Counted from the first letter of the stretch, positions 40,637 to 48,836 are shown. The stretch is 64,000 bases of DNA from Micromonospora coerulea (GCF_016598485.1 NZ_JAEMUW010000015.1:62001-126000), one strand, 5' to 3'. Notes: generated by a model not told the origin, from the sequence alone. Translations and numbers: made by a program.

Positions 40637-41095
40637 TCAGACGGCGGAGAAGAAGGTGAGCGAGCCGGCCACCGATCCGTCGGTGAGCACCGGGGTGGAG
40701 ATCGCGTCGACGGTGACCCCCGGCCCGTCGTCCCCCGGGCCCTGGACCCGGAGCAGCCCGCGGGCGAGCCGGCCGGAGTGCAGGGCGAGCAGCGGCGGGA
40801 TCTTGTCCGTGTCCTGCTCGGTCAGCTCGCTGCGGTTGGCCGTGAAGTCGACCAGGCGCAGGCCGCCCTCGAGCAGCGGATGCCCGATCACGTCCTCCGG
40901 CGCACCGAGGCAGAGCAGCTCGCAACCGGACGAGGAGATCGCCATCACCGTGGTCTCGGCGTCGATCAGCAGGCAGGGCTCGGCGGCGTGGGAGACGGTG
41001 CTCGACCACTGCCCGAAGTTGTCGGACTCCTGCCCGGTCGGTGTCCCTGCGGTCGGCGCGAACACTTCCGAGAGCGAGAGTTCGACGTGGGCCAC
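40637..41095 (-). CDS. PAS-domain protein
   Basis: 152 residues forming a single PAS-like sensor: VSHAAEPCLLIDAETTVMAISSSGCELLCLGAPEDVIGHPLLEGGLRLVDF, then a TPVLTDGSVAGSLTFFSAV beta end. There is no output domain, so it must act through another protein or be a free-standing ligand sensor. The GTG at 41095 is preferred because AGGAGG lies 5 bases upstream. A longer frame to 41128 lacks a site. A TAGCGT hexamer (minus strand, 41127-41132) could be its -10. No kinase gene is adjacent. Confidence 0.75.
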   Translation of the reverse strand: MAHVELSLSEVFAPTAGTPTGQESDNFGQWSSTVSHAAEPCLLIDAETTVMAISSSGCELLCLGAPEDVIGHPLLEGGLRLVDFTANRSELTEQDTDKIPPLLALHSGRLARGLLRVQGPGDDGPGVTVDAISTPVLTDGSVAGSLTFFSAV

Positions 41096-41324
41096 CGCGC
41101 CTCCTATGTACACCGACGGTCTGTCCACGCTAGCCGGTCGCCGCCACGACCGCCCGACCGCGCTGGGTGAGCCGGCCGTGAGTGCTCTTGCTCGCCCGGG
41201 TACCCATGGTGCGGAGGGGCAGGTGCCGGTGCGACGGGTGCCCGGTGACCGGGCGGCCGGCGACGGCGCGGGCCGTCGGACCTGCCGAGGCGGATCCCCG
41301 GACCGCGTGGCGTCGCCGGTGACG

Positions 41325-42062
41325 TTACCGGCGGGCGGCCCGCTTGTCAGCGGCCGTTCGGCCCTCGTCGTACCACCGGTAGTCGGCCGCTGGACGGTAC
41401 GTGCCGTTCAGCCAGGTGTGTGGGTGCTGGGCGACCCGGGAGAGCTTCTCGGCGGTGGCCGGGCTGATCCGGTTGCCTCCGGCGACGAGGAGCCGGTCCA
41501 GCTCCCGGTGGGTCGCCATCAGGCAGTCCTTCGGCAGGCCGTACACGCTGATCACGCCGGAGCCGACGAAGGTCAGCACCGGACTCACCGGGATCGGCAG
41601 GCCGACCGCGTCGGAGAGGGCCTTGCTGGCCCGCTTGGCGTCCCGGCGCGCCTCGGCCACATAGGGCGGACGCTTGCCGTTGATCTGCACGACGTCGCCG
41701 GCGACCAGCACCCGGGCGCGGCCGTGGTCGGCGATGGTGACCGCGAAGAGGCCGCTCGGCCCGATGGCCAGGAACCCGGCCCGGTCGTCCTGGCCGCGGT
41801 CGAGCAGGACGTCGGCGACGTCGGTGCGCGGCCACTCGATGACGTGCCAGGCGGGACCGAGGTGGTCGAGCTGGCCCAGGGCGCGGGCCCCGGCCGCCTC
41901 CAGCCGGCGGGCGCCCCGCTCGGCCCGACGCCGGCGAGCCCATTCCAGTGGAGTCGGTCGGGCCGGTTCGAGCACCGAGGTGGACTCGGCCCGGGGCTGT
42001 GGCACTGCGGCGGGCGGCAGGGCCCGGGTGGGTACGGCTCGACGAGCGGGAAAGACAGTCAT
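41325..42062 (-). CDS. NERD-like domain protein
   Basis: 245 residues. The core (~95-200) resembles the nuclease-related NERD domain: DRAGFLAIGPSGLFAVTIADHGRARVLVAGDVVQINGKRPP, then EARRDAKRASKALSDAVG and VLTFVGSGVISVYG. The Asp and Glu-x-Lys positions expected of active nucleases are not clear here (the strand after the Gly lacks Lys), so the protein may be inactive or the fold call may be wrong. A basic linker precedes it (ARRRRAERGARRLEAAG). The start at 42062 has a good GGAGG site; ATG 42077 is the alternative. It is divergent from arcA. Confidence 0.55.
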   Translation of the reverse strand: MTVFPARRAVPTRALPPAAVPQPRAESTSVLEPARPTPLEWARRRRAERGARRLEAAGARALGQLDHLGPAWHVIEWPRTDVADVLLDRGQDDRAGFLAIGPSGLFAVTIADHGRARVLVAGDVVQINGKRPPYVAEARRDAKRASKALSDAVGLPIPVSPVLTFVGSGVISVYGLPKDCLMATHRELDRLLVAGGNRISPATAEKLSRVAQHPHTWLNGTYRPAADYRWYDEGRTAADKRAARR

Positions 42063-42160
42063 CGCGACCTCCGGCAAAAGGTCCCTCGAAGTTATGTCTT
42101 CACTACCCTACGTTGCGGACCCCGGTATTCGGCAAGGTGGAGCGCCGGAATGAGTGCGGA

Positions 42161-42179
42161 TGAATGCCATATTCATTCA
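42161..42179. promoter_or_regulatory. Inverted repeat upstream of arcA
   Basis: TGAATG-CCATATT-CATTCA is a perfect 6-bp inverted repeat with a 7-base spacer, 47-65 bases before the start codon. It is AT-rich for this region and fits an activator or repressor site. TGAAT and ATTCA arms also occur in ARG boxes, but the spacing differs. Confidence 0.5.
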
Positions 42180-42213
42180 CACTTCTTTTCCGGATGGTGC
42201 CCAAGCCCTGTCC

Positions 42214-42219
42214 TACGCT
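42214..42219 (+). promoter_or_regulatory. -10 element of arcA
   Basis: TACGCT ends 6 bases before the GTG at 42226, so the transcript should be leaderless. This supports the start choice. Confidence 0.6.
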
Positions 42220-42225
42220 GCGAGG

Positions 42226-43452
42226 GTGACCCACTACGTGGACAGCGAGGTGGCCCGGCTCGGCACGGTGCTGCTGCACCGCCCGGGGCCGGAACTCGCC
42301 CGGCTCACCCCACGCAACAACGACTCTCTGCTCTTCGACGCTATCCCATGGGTGGGACGGGCGCAGGAGGAGCACGACGCCTTCGCCGCCGCGTTGCGCG
42401 AACGCGACGTCGAGGTGCTCTACCTCGCCACCCTGCTGGCCGAGACGCTCGCCGTGGCCGACGCCCGGGCCGAGCTCACCGACCTGGTGCTGCGCTCGCC
42501 CCGGCTCGGCGACACCCTCCGCCGCCGGGTCGCCGACCACCTCGCCTACCTCGATCCGGCCGCCCTGGCCGACGTGTTCATCGCCGGGCTCGCCCACGAG
42601 GAACTGCGGGTCGGCCCGGACCGCCCGGGCGGTCTGGTCTGGACGCTGATGGACCGGCACGACTTCGTCGTCGACCCGCTGCCCAACCTGCTCTTCACCC
42701 GCGACTCCTCGGTCTGGATCGGCGACCGGGTCGGGGTGACCAGCCTGGCCATGCTGGCCCGGCGGCGGGAGACCACGCTGACCGACGCGATCTACCGGCA
42801 CCACCCGCGCTTCGTCGGTACCGAGTTCGTCTACCACCCGGAGATGGAGCACCTGGAGGGCGGCGACGTGCTGCTGCTGGCACCGGGCGTGCTCGCCGTC
42901 GGGGTGGGCGAGCGGACCACCCCGGCCGGGGCGGAACGCCTCGCCCGGCAGGTCTTCGCCGCCGGCCTGGCGCACACCATCCTGGTGGTGCCGGTCGCGC
43001 AGCAGCGGGCCACCATGCACCTGGACACCGTGTGCACCATGGTCGACGTGGACGCCGTGCTGATGTACCCGAACATCGCCAGCACGCTGTCGGCGTACAC
43101 GGTCATCGCCGGGGCGGACGGCGACGAGCCGCGGGTGGACGGGCCGGCACCGTTCCTGCGCGCCGCGGCCGACGCGATGGACCTGGACCAGCTCCGGGTG
43201 ATCGACACGGGCCTCGACCCGGTGACCGCCGAGCGCGAGCAGTGGGACGACGGCAACAACACCCTCGCCCTCGCGCCCCGGCTCTGCGTCGGCTACGAGC
43301 GCAACGTCGAGACCAACGCCCAGCTCGAGCGGGCCGGCATCGAGGTGATCGCGATCGCCGGCTCCGAGCTGGGTTCCGGCCGGGGCGGCCCGCGCTGCAT
43401 GTCCTGCCCACTGGTCCGCGAGCCCCTGGTCCGCGAGCCGGCGCGGCACTGA
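42226..43452 (+). CDS. arcA: Arginine deiminase ArcA
   Basis: A 408-residue arginine deiminase converting arginine to citrulline and ammonia. Diagnostic segments are NNDSLLFDAIPWVGRAQEEH near the N terminus, LLFTRDSSVWIG, YHPEMEHLEGGDVLLL and the catalytic Cys in GGPRCMSCPLVRE (about residue 395). The frame is open to 42154, but similarity and the -10 spacing set the start at GTG 42226. No ornithine transcarbamylase, carbamate kinase or antiporter gene follows, so this is not a complete ADI operon. The enzyme may serve acid resistance, nitrogen release or arginine control. Confidence 0.93.
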   Translation: MTHYVDSEVARLGTVLLHRPGPELARLTPRNNDSLLFDAIPWVGRAQEEHDAFAAALRERDVEVLYLATLLAETLAVADARAELTDLVLRSPRLGDTLRRRVADHLAYLDPAALADVFIAGLAHEELRVGPDRPGGLVWTLMDRHDFVVDPLPNLLFTRDSSVWIGDRVGVTSLAMLARRRETTLTDAIYRHHPRFVGTEFVYHPEMEHLEGGDVLLLAPGVLAVGVGERTTPAGAERLARQVFAAGLAHTILVVPVAQQRATMHLDTVCTMVDVDAVLMYPNIASTLSAYTVIAGADGDEPRVDGPAPFLRAAADAMDLDQLRVIDTGLDPVTAEREQWDDGNNTLALAPRLCVGYERNVETNAQLERAGIEVIAIAGSELGSGRGGPRCMSCPLVREPLVREPARH

Positions 43453-43558
43453 CCCCGGCGCGCCACCGAACCGGGCGCGTCACCGACCCGAGCGGGCTGG
43501 CGACCGGTTCGGGCCCGCCCGGCGCGGGGCGTCCGGCGGACCCGTCAGGGTCGTCGGG

Positions 43559-44443
43559 TCAGCGGAGGGTGAGCTGCCGGCCGACCAGGCCGTGCCGGGC
43601 CCGCCGGCCCGCCGCGTCCAGCGGCTCGGACTCCTTCAGCGCCTCGGCGTACCGGTCGGCGAACGCCGCCACCGGCGCCTCCCACTCGGTCGCCGGAGTC
43701 TCCTCGGGCAGGTCCCACACCGGCACCAGCCGGCCGTGCGCCCGGAACATGCCGGCGAAGCGGGTGTGCTCGCCGAGGGTCAGCGTGCCGGCCACGCTCA
43801 GCCGGGACAGCGCGTCCAGCGCGGCGTCCTCGTCGTCCGGCAGCACCCAGCGGACGTGGGCCTTGTCCGGAACCTGGCACCAGTACGCGGCCCGCGCGGC
43901 ACCCAGCCGGACGGTCGGGTAGACCGCGGCGTTGGCCCGCTCCAGGGACGCCTGCACGGTCGGGTCGTCGGTCGCACCCGGGTCGAGCCAGAACTCGAAG
44001 CCGTCGTGCATGGTGATCTCCAGCGGGCCGTCCACCAGGATGTCCTGCAGGCGGGGGCCCGGCCCGGGCAGCGGCGGCACGGTGACCTGGCCGCCCGGCT
44101 CGGTACGCAGCGCGCACAGCAGCGCCTCGGCCAGGTCCCGAGAGACGTCGCCGGACTGCTGGTGGCGCTGGAGGCCGACGAAGACCCGACCGTCCGCCTT
44201 GGTCATCGCCGCGGCGGCCATCGGCAGCACGGTGGCCAGGGTGACCGGCCGGTCGCCGTACTCCTCGACCAGCTCGGAGGTCAGCCGCAGCGGCGCGGAC
44301 GCGGCCGGGACCAGCTCACGCAGGGCGATCCACTCCGGCTCGTCCGCCAGCCCCTCGAACGGACGGGGCACGAAGATGTCGCGCACCTTCTCCCGCTTCG
44401 GGGTGCCTTCGCTGGCCCGCTCGCTCTTTCGACGCTTCCTCAC
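43559..44443 (-). CDS. DUF5926 family protein
   Basis: 294 residues matching the actinobacterial DUF5926 family. It begins with a basic MRKRRKSERASEGTPKREKVRD, then VPRPFEGLADEPEWIALRELVPAASA, and has the central LVDGPLEITMHDGFEFWLDPGA and GTLTLGEHTRFAGMFRAHGRLVPVWDL. It is soluble, with no known motif. The family is conserved across Streptomyces and Micromonospora and is of unknown function. The start is the GTG at 44443, 8 bases after TAGGCT on the minus strand (44452-44457). A 106-base gap to arcA contains only weak stem-loops. Confidence 0.85.
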   Translation of the reverse strand: MRKRRKSERASEGTPKREKVRDIFVPRPFEGLADEPEWIALRELVPAASAPLRLTSELVEEYGDRPVTLATVLPMAAAAMTKADGRVFVGLQRHQQSGDVSRDLAEALLCALRTEPGGQVTVPPLPGPGPRLQDILVDGPLEITMHDGFEFWLDPGATDDPTVQASLERANAAVYPTVRLGAARAAYWCQVPDKAHVRWVLPDDEDAALDALSRLSVAGTLTLGEHTRFAGMFRAHGRLVPVWDLPEETPATEWEAPVAAFADRYAEALKESEPLDAAGRRARHGLVGRQLTLR

Positions 44444-44504
44444 GGCGAGACAGCCTAGATGCCGGGCCGGGACCGGGTGGGGACGACCCGCCCTCGCGGC
44501 CCGT

Positions 44505-44954
44505 TCAGCCGGCCACGACCAGATCCGACCGGGGCGTGGTGACCGGGTCGAACTCGGCCCAGACGCTCTGGCCGAGGCCGTCCCGCTCGACCCCCCAGCG
44601 GCTCGCCAGGCCGGCGACGATGTGCAGCCCGCGCCCGTCGACGGCGTCCGAGCTCGCGGCCCGGATCAGCGGTCCCGAGGCGGCGCCGCCGTCGGTGACC
44701 CGGAGCTGGACACACTGCCCCTCGGCGACCGACCGCAGCCGCCAGGCCACCCGGACCACCCCGCCGGGCAGCGGGTCGGCGTGCCGGACGGCGTTGCCGA
44801 CCAGTTCGGCGAGGACCGCGACCAGATCGGCGAGCAGGACCCGCGGGACGACCTCGGCCAGCTCGGTGGCGAGTCGGTGCCGGGCCAGCCGTGCGCCGGT
44901 GGCGTGGTGGGGCACCACCACACACCATGATCGTTCGGTCGAACCCGTCGGCAC
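44505..44954 (-). CDS. Anti-sigma-factor-type ATP-binding protein (RsbW-like)
   Basis: 149 residues with a HATPase fold of the serine-kinase type. N box: ADLVAVLAELVGNAVRHADPL. G1: RVTDGGAA (~87-94). G2 and later: DGRGLHIVAGLASRWGVERDGLGQSVWAEF. These proteins inhibit or free sigma factors, or signal in partner-switching. The Asn and the Gly boxes look intact. There is no anti-anti-sigma (STAS) gene nearby. It is encoded just upstream of the sensor kinase on the other side of a 33-base gap, on the same strand, so co-expression is possible. Confidence 0.82.
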   Translation of the reverse strand: MPTGSTERSWCVVVPHHATGARLARHRLATELAEVVPRVLLADLVAVLAELVGNAVRHADPLPGGVVRVAWRLRSVAEGQCVQLRVTDGGAASGPLIRAASSDAVDGRGLHIVAGLASRWGVERDGLGQSVWAEFDPVTTPRSDLVVAG

Positions 44955-44987
44955 GTCGTCCCTTCCCCGCCCCCGTCGGCGCCCAGT

Positions 44988-46442
44988 TCATCCGCGCGGC
45001 AGCCGCACCTCTGCGACGGTACCGCCACCGACCCTCGGTCGAAGGGATACCCATCCATTCTGCTGTTCAACGATCTGGCGGACGAGATAGAGACCGAGCC
45101 CGGCCCCCGGATAGCGTCGCCGGTCGCCGGACTCGCCCTGCCAGAACCGGTCGAAGGCCCGTTCCACGTGCTCCGGCCGGATGCCGATGCCCCGGTCGGC
45201 GACCCGGAAGGAGACCGTCCCCCCGCTGGCCGTGGCGCTCACCTCGATCGGCGTGTCCGGCAGCGAGTACTTGCCGGCGTTGGTGCTCAGCTCGGTCAGC
45301 ACGGTGGCCAGGCTGCGCCGGTCGCCGAGCACCTTGGGCAGGTCGTCCGGCAGGTCGAGGACGATCCGGTGCCGGAGGTCGGCCGGCAGGTCGGGCAGCG
45401 CGCCGCGGAGCGCGTCGGCCAGGTCGAAGGGGGCCGCCGGCTCGCCGCCGGGCCGGCTGTCGGTGGCTGCGGAGAGCAGCCGGTCGACGAGCCGGGCCAG
45501 CTCGTTGGCCCGCTGCCCGATGATCCGGGCGGCCTGCCGCCGGTCGTCGTCGCTGAGCGACTCCCAGTGGTCGGTGAGGGTGTCCGCGTACCCCTTGATC
45601 ACCGTGACCGGGGTACGCAGTTCGTGGCTGGTCACCGCGACGAAGAGATCCCGGTCGTGGTCGCGCCGCTGCTGGTCGGTGATGTCGCGGAAGGTGACCA
45701 CCCGCAGCGCGCCGGGACCGGGCAGCTCCCCGGAGGTGATCCGCAGCCAGCGGCCGTCGGGCAGCCGGTGGTCGAGCACCTGCCCCGGCGGGGGCAGCGG
45801 GAAGGGCAGCGGGCGGCTCAGCGCCTTCCCGGCCGGGCGGCCGGTCACCTGGGCGGCGGCCGGGTTCCAGAGCCGGACGTGGTGGCCCCGGTCCACCACC
45901 GCCAGCCCGTCGGCGAGGGCCGCCACCACGGGGCCGTCGCCGTGCACGGGCAGGCCGGTCTGGTCGCCGTACATGTGGGCGATGCAGGCGGCGATGTAGC
46001 CGAGGACCGCGTGCCGGGCGGCATCGACCGGTTCGCCGTCGGGATAGAGGGCGTGCAGGCTGCCCACGGTGAGGCCGCCGATCTCGGCGCGGGCGACGAC
46101 CATCCGGCGCAGCCCCCGCTCGGCCACCTCGTCGGCGAGCTGGCCCGGGATGAGGTCCACCCGCACCTCGCGCACCGGCGGGCCGGAGAGGAGGCAGACG
46201 ACGGCCGGGTCGCTGGCCGGCAGCGGCCGACCGATGATCCACTCGGCGGCGCCCGTCGCCGCGATCACCCGTCCCCCGGCGGGGGCGTACTCCACGAACG
46301 CCAGGCTGGCGGCGCCGACGGCCGGCTCGACCACGCTGAGCAGCCGGGTGAGCACGGGCAGGCCCGAGTCCCCGGAGTTGATCATTTTGATCACGCTGGT
46401 GTGGCCGGCGATGAGGGCGGGGTAGTCGGTTCGCTCCGGCAT
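44988..46442 (-). CDS. Soluble GAF-PAS sensor histidine kinase
   Basis: 484 residues without membrane helices. Residues ~10-165 form a GAF-like sensor, ~165-265 a PAS domain (VVAALADGLAVVDRGHHVRLWNPAAAQVTGRPAGKAL), and the rest the kinase core: HisKA with the phospho-acceptor in VTSHELRTPVTVIKGY (His ~273), N box LSTNAGKYS, G1 ADRGIGI and G2 GAGLGLYLVRQI. The start is the ATG at 46442. The frame runs further upstream over the antisense of the next gene. No response regulator gene is adjacent, so it is an orphan kinase beside an RsbW-like ATPase. Confidence 0.88.
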   Translation of the reverse strand: MPERTDYPALIAGHTSVIKMINSGDSGLPVLTRLLSVVEPAVGAASLAFVEYAPAGGRVIAATGAAEWIIGRPLPASDPAVVCLLSGPPVREVRVDLIPGQLADEVAERGLRRMVVARAEIGGLTVGSLHALYPDGEPVDAARHAVLGYIAACIAHMYGDQTGLPVHGDGPVVAALADGLAVVDRGHHVRLWNPAAAQVTGRPAGKALSRPLPFPLPPPGQVLDHRLPDGRWLRITSGELPGPGALRVVTFRDITDQQRRDHDRDLFVAVTSHELRTPVTVIKGYADTLTDHWESLSDDDRRQAARIIGQRANELARLVDRLLSAATDSRPGGEPAAPFDLADALRGALPDLPADLRHRIVLDLPDDLPKVLGDRRSLATVLTELSTNAGKYSLPDTPIEVSATASGGTVSFRVADRGIGIRPEHVERAFDRFWQGESGDRRRYPGAGLGLYLVRQIVEQQNGWVSLRPRVGGGTVAEVRLPRG

Positions 46443-46537
46443 GTCCCGAGTGTGCCTTGGGCGACCGGTCCGGGGACACCCCCGGGCGGTCGAGGCGTAT
46501 CGGCCAGCGGCGGACCGGGACCGGGCACCGGTGGGGC

Positions 46538-47329
46538 TCAGCGGCCCAGTCGGGCCAGCGTCCGTGCCGGGCGGTCGGTGATCACCCCGTCCACCCCCGC
46601 GTCGAGGACCAGTTCCAGGTCGTCGGGCTGGTTGACGGTCCAGACGTACACCTGGTTGCCGGCCGCCCGCAGCGCGGGCACGAGCTGCGGCCGGGCCCGC
46701 ACCAGGCCGATGCCCGGGCCGGCGATCCGGGTGCCGAACGGCAGCCGGCCCAGCCGCAGCCAGCGCGGCAACACCTCCAGCAGCAGCACGGTGGGCAATG
46801 CGGGGGCGAGGTCGCGGATCCGGCGTACGGCCAGCGGGGAGAAGGACATCACGGTGACCCGGACCGGGGCGTCCGGCACCGGCTCGGCGAGGCCGTACCG
46901 GCGCAGCAGGGCGACCAGCCGGCGTTCCACGTCCCCGCCGTACCGGGACGGGTGCTTCGTCTCGATCAGCAGCCGGACCGGCCGGCCGGCGGCCAGCACG
47001 GCGTCGAGCAGCCGTTCCAGGGTGAGCAGCCGGGTGTGCGACTCGTCGAGCCGCTCGTCGCCGTCGGCCGGCACCCCGCCGGGGTGCCAGGAGCCGAAGT
47101 CGAGCGCCTCCAGCTCGGCGAGCGTCCGCGCGCTCACCAGCCCATGGCCGTTGCTGGTCCGGTCCAGCCGGCGGTCGTGCACGCAGACCAGATGCCCGTC
47201 CCGGGTCAGCCGGACGTCGCACTCCAGGCCGTCGGCGCCCTCGTCGAGGGCGCGCAGGTAGGCGGCGAGGGTGTGCTCGGGCAGGTCGTACGAGGAGCCG
47301 CGGTGCGCGAAGACCAGGGGATCGCCCAT
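46538..47329 (-). CDS. Glycerophosphodiester phosphodiesterase family protein
   Basis: 263 residues with the GDPD TIM-barrel marks: VFAHRGSSYDLPEHTLAAYLRALDEGADGLECDVRLTRDGHLVCVHDRRLDRT (metal and catalytic His/Glu/Asp), LIETKHPSRYG and the terminal VYVWTVNQPDDLELVLDAGVDGVITDRP. It has no signal peptide, so it is cytosolic and probably hydrolyses glycerophosphodiesters from phospholipid turnover. ATG 47329 is preceded by TAGGGA 9 bases away on the minus strand. A rhodanese gene follows upstream on the same strand. Confidence 0.92.
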   Translation of the reverse strand: MGDPLVFAHRGSSYDLPEHTLAAYLRALDEGADGLECDVRLTRDGHLVCVHDRRLDRTSNGHGLVSARTLAELEALDFGSWHPGGVPADGDERLDESHTRLLTLERLLDAVLAAGRPVRLLIETKHPSRYGGDVERRLVALLRRYGLAEPVPDAPVRVTVMSFSPLAVRRIRDLAPALPTVLLLEVLPRWLRLGRLPFGTRIAGPGIGLVRARPQLVPALRAAGNQVYVWTVNQPDDLELVLDAGVDGVITDRPARTLARLGR

Positions 47330-47341
47330 GCCGCCCGGTCC

Positions 47342-47677
47342 CTAGACGACCCGGCCCGGCTGCCCGTCGTCGGTGACCACCGGCCGGCCGGCGGCGGCCC
47401 AGTCACCCATCCCGCCCTCGACGTTGCGCACCTCGTCCCAGCCGTTGCGCATCAGGTACGCGACGACCTGCGCGGACCGCCCGCCGGAGCGGCAGATCAC
47501 TGCCACCTCGCGGTCGTTCGGTACCTCGGCCAGCCGGGCGGGCAGCTCCATCATCGGCAGGTGGTGGGCCGCCGGCGCGTGGCCGGCGGTCCACTCGTCG
47601 TCCTCCCGGACGTCGAGCAGGTAGGTGTCGTCGGCGACGGCCGACGCGGGCACGCTGGGAACCTGGGGTCCGAACAC
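47342..47677 (-). CDS. Rhodanese-like sulfurtransferase domain protein
   Basis: 111 residues, a single rhodanese domain: TYLLDVREDDEWTAGHAPAAHHLPM, then the active-site loop VICRSGGRSAQVVAYLM with its Cys, then GWDEVRNVEGGMGDWAAAGRPVV. The loop CRSGGRS fits sulfur-transfer rhodaneses (GlpE-like). It might serve a sulfur-relay step, but no partner is clear. The molybdopterin genes are 20 kb away. The GTG at 47677 is 8 bases after TAGGCT on the minus strand, which supports this start over a TTG 9 bases before it. Confidence 0.88.
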   Translation of the reverse strand: MFGPQVPSVPASAVADDTYLLDVREDDEWTAGHAPAAHHLPMMELPARLAEVPNDREVAVICRSGGRSAQVVAYLMRNGWDEVRNVEGGMGDWAAAGRPVVTDDGQPGRVV

Positions 47678-47685
47678 GGATACCA

Positions 47686-47691
47686 AGCCTA
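47686..47691 (-). promoter_or_regulatory. -10 element of the rhodanese gene
   Basis: TAGGCT on the minus strand is 8 bases from the GTG at 47677 in a gap of 29 bases, giving a leaderless start. Confidence 0.5.
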
Positions 47692-47706
47692 GTCGGCCCG
47701 CCCGGC

Positions 47707-48624
47707 CTACAGCCGGTTGACCCAGCGTGGATTGGCGCCGGCCCACTCCGGCACCCGGGTGCCGCGGACGGCGTCGAAGAGTCCGTTGCCGCCGTCGTCG
47801 AGCACCACGTAGGAGACCTCGTCGATGGTCTGCGGGTACGACGGGACCCGCACCCCGCTCAGCGCGTCCGCGGGCAGCGCGCGGAACGCGAGGAGCAGAT
47901 CCTCCAGCGGTACGCCGTTGGTGTCCACGGTGAGCGAGCCGCCCACCGCCCGGAGCACCTGGTCGAGCTTCACCGGGTCGCTGCGCAGGTGTGTCTCGCC
48001 GGCCTTGTCCAGCACCGCGCGGAGCATCTGCTGCTGGTGCAGCTGCCGGTCGTAGTCGCCGCCGGGCAGGTCGTAGCGCTGCCGGACGTAGTCCAGCGTG
48101 CGGGCGCCGTCCATCTGCTGGCAGCCGGGGGTGAAGAGGGTCTTCGTGTGAATCGAGCGGACCTCGATGTCCACGCACATCCGGATGCCGCCGAGCAGGT
48201 CGATGACCTCCTTGAAGCCGGAGAAGTCGACCAGCGCGGCCCCGTCGAAGCGGATGCCGGTGACCCGGGTCAGGGTGGCGGAGAGCAGCCGGGCGCCGGC
48301 CTGGCCGCCGCCGCCGTGTTCGTACGCCGCATTGATCTTGTCCTGGCCGCCGCCCCAGCCTGGCGCGGGCGGGATGGCGACCAGCAGGTCGCGGGGAATG
48401 GAGATCAGGTACGCCTGCCGCATGCCGGCCGGCACGTGCACGATGAGGATGCTGTCCGAGCGCTGGTCCTCGGCGCTGGCGCCGGTGCGGTGGTCGGAGC
48501 CGACCAGGAGGTAGTTGAGCGCGTCGGAGAGGTCGGTGCGCCGCTGGCGGGCGGCCGGGTCGAGCAGCTGCTCCTTGATCACCGCGCGGTCGTACCGGTT
48601 GGTCAGCCAGTGCAGCCCGGCCAC
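47707..48624 (-). CDS. LytR-CpsA-Psr (LCP) family protein 1, start unclear
   Basis: The reading frame from the first canonical start (GTG 48624) gives 305 residues covering the LCP domain: LLVGSDHRT, SILIVHVPAG, ISIPRDLLVAIPP, KINAAYEHGG, VDFSGFKEVIDLLGGI, VRQRYDLPGGDYDRQLHQQ. LCP enzymes attach teichoic acid, arabinogalactan or capsule polymers to peptidoglycan. A good membrane anchor (LPRFLLGAGLALVLLATLAVAGLHWL) lies partly upstream, in frame, and a GGGAGGGG site near 48740 suits a start around 48730, but no ATG, GTG or TTG is in frame there. The real gene may start near 48730 with a rare start, or carry a small sequence error. This is the first of three paralogs. Confidence 0.8.
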   Translation of the reverse strand: MAGLHWLTNRYDRAVIKEQLLDPAARQRRTDLSDALNYLLVGSDHRTGASAEDQRSDSILIVHVPAGMRQAYLISIPRDLLVAIPPAPGWGGGQDKINAAYEHGGGGQAGARLLSATLTRVTGIRFDGAALVDFSGFKEVIDLLGGIRMCVDIEVRSIHTKTLFTPGCQQMDGARTLDYVRQRYDLPGGDYDRQLHQQQMLRAVLDKAGETHLRSDPVKLDQVLRAVGGSLTVDTNGVPLEDLLLAFRALPADALSGVRVPSYPQTIDEVSYVVLDDGGNGLFDAVRGTRVPEWAGANPRWVNRL

Positions 48625-48792
48625 GGCGAGCGTGGCGAGCAGGACCAGGGCGAGGCCCGCGCCGAGCAGGAACCGGGGCAGTCGGGCGGCTCGTCCGGCC
48701 CGCCCGCGTGTGGTCCGTGCTGGCCTGGACGTGACACCCCTCCCGCAGCCGCGAGGTGAGACTTGCTCACGTCAGGTTACGGGGGAAACACG

Positions 48793-48826
48793 CCGGCGGT
48801 GGCTGCTTTCGCGCAGCCACCGCCGG
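48793..48826 (-). terminator. Terminator after LCP gene 2
   Basis: Perfect 14-bp stem (48793-48806 with 48813-48826) and a TTTCGC loop, 11 bases past the stop of LCP 2 on the minus strand. On that strand it is followed by GTGTTTCC, a weak T run. Confidence 0.8.
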
Positions 48827-48836
48827 GGTGCGGGGA

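Noticed and set aside
43453..43558. Terminator between arcA and DUF5926
   Set aside because: Only short or distant pairings are possible (for example CGAACCGG/CCGGTTCG with a 37-base loop). Nothing stands out from GC-rich background.
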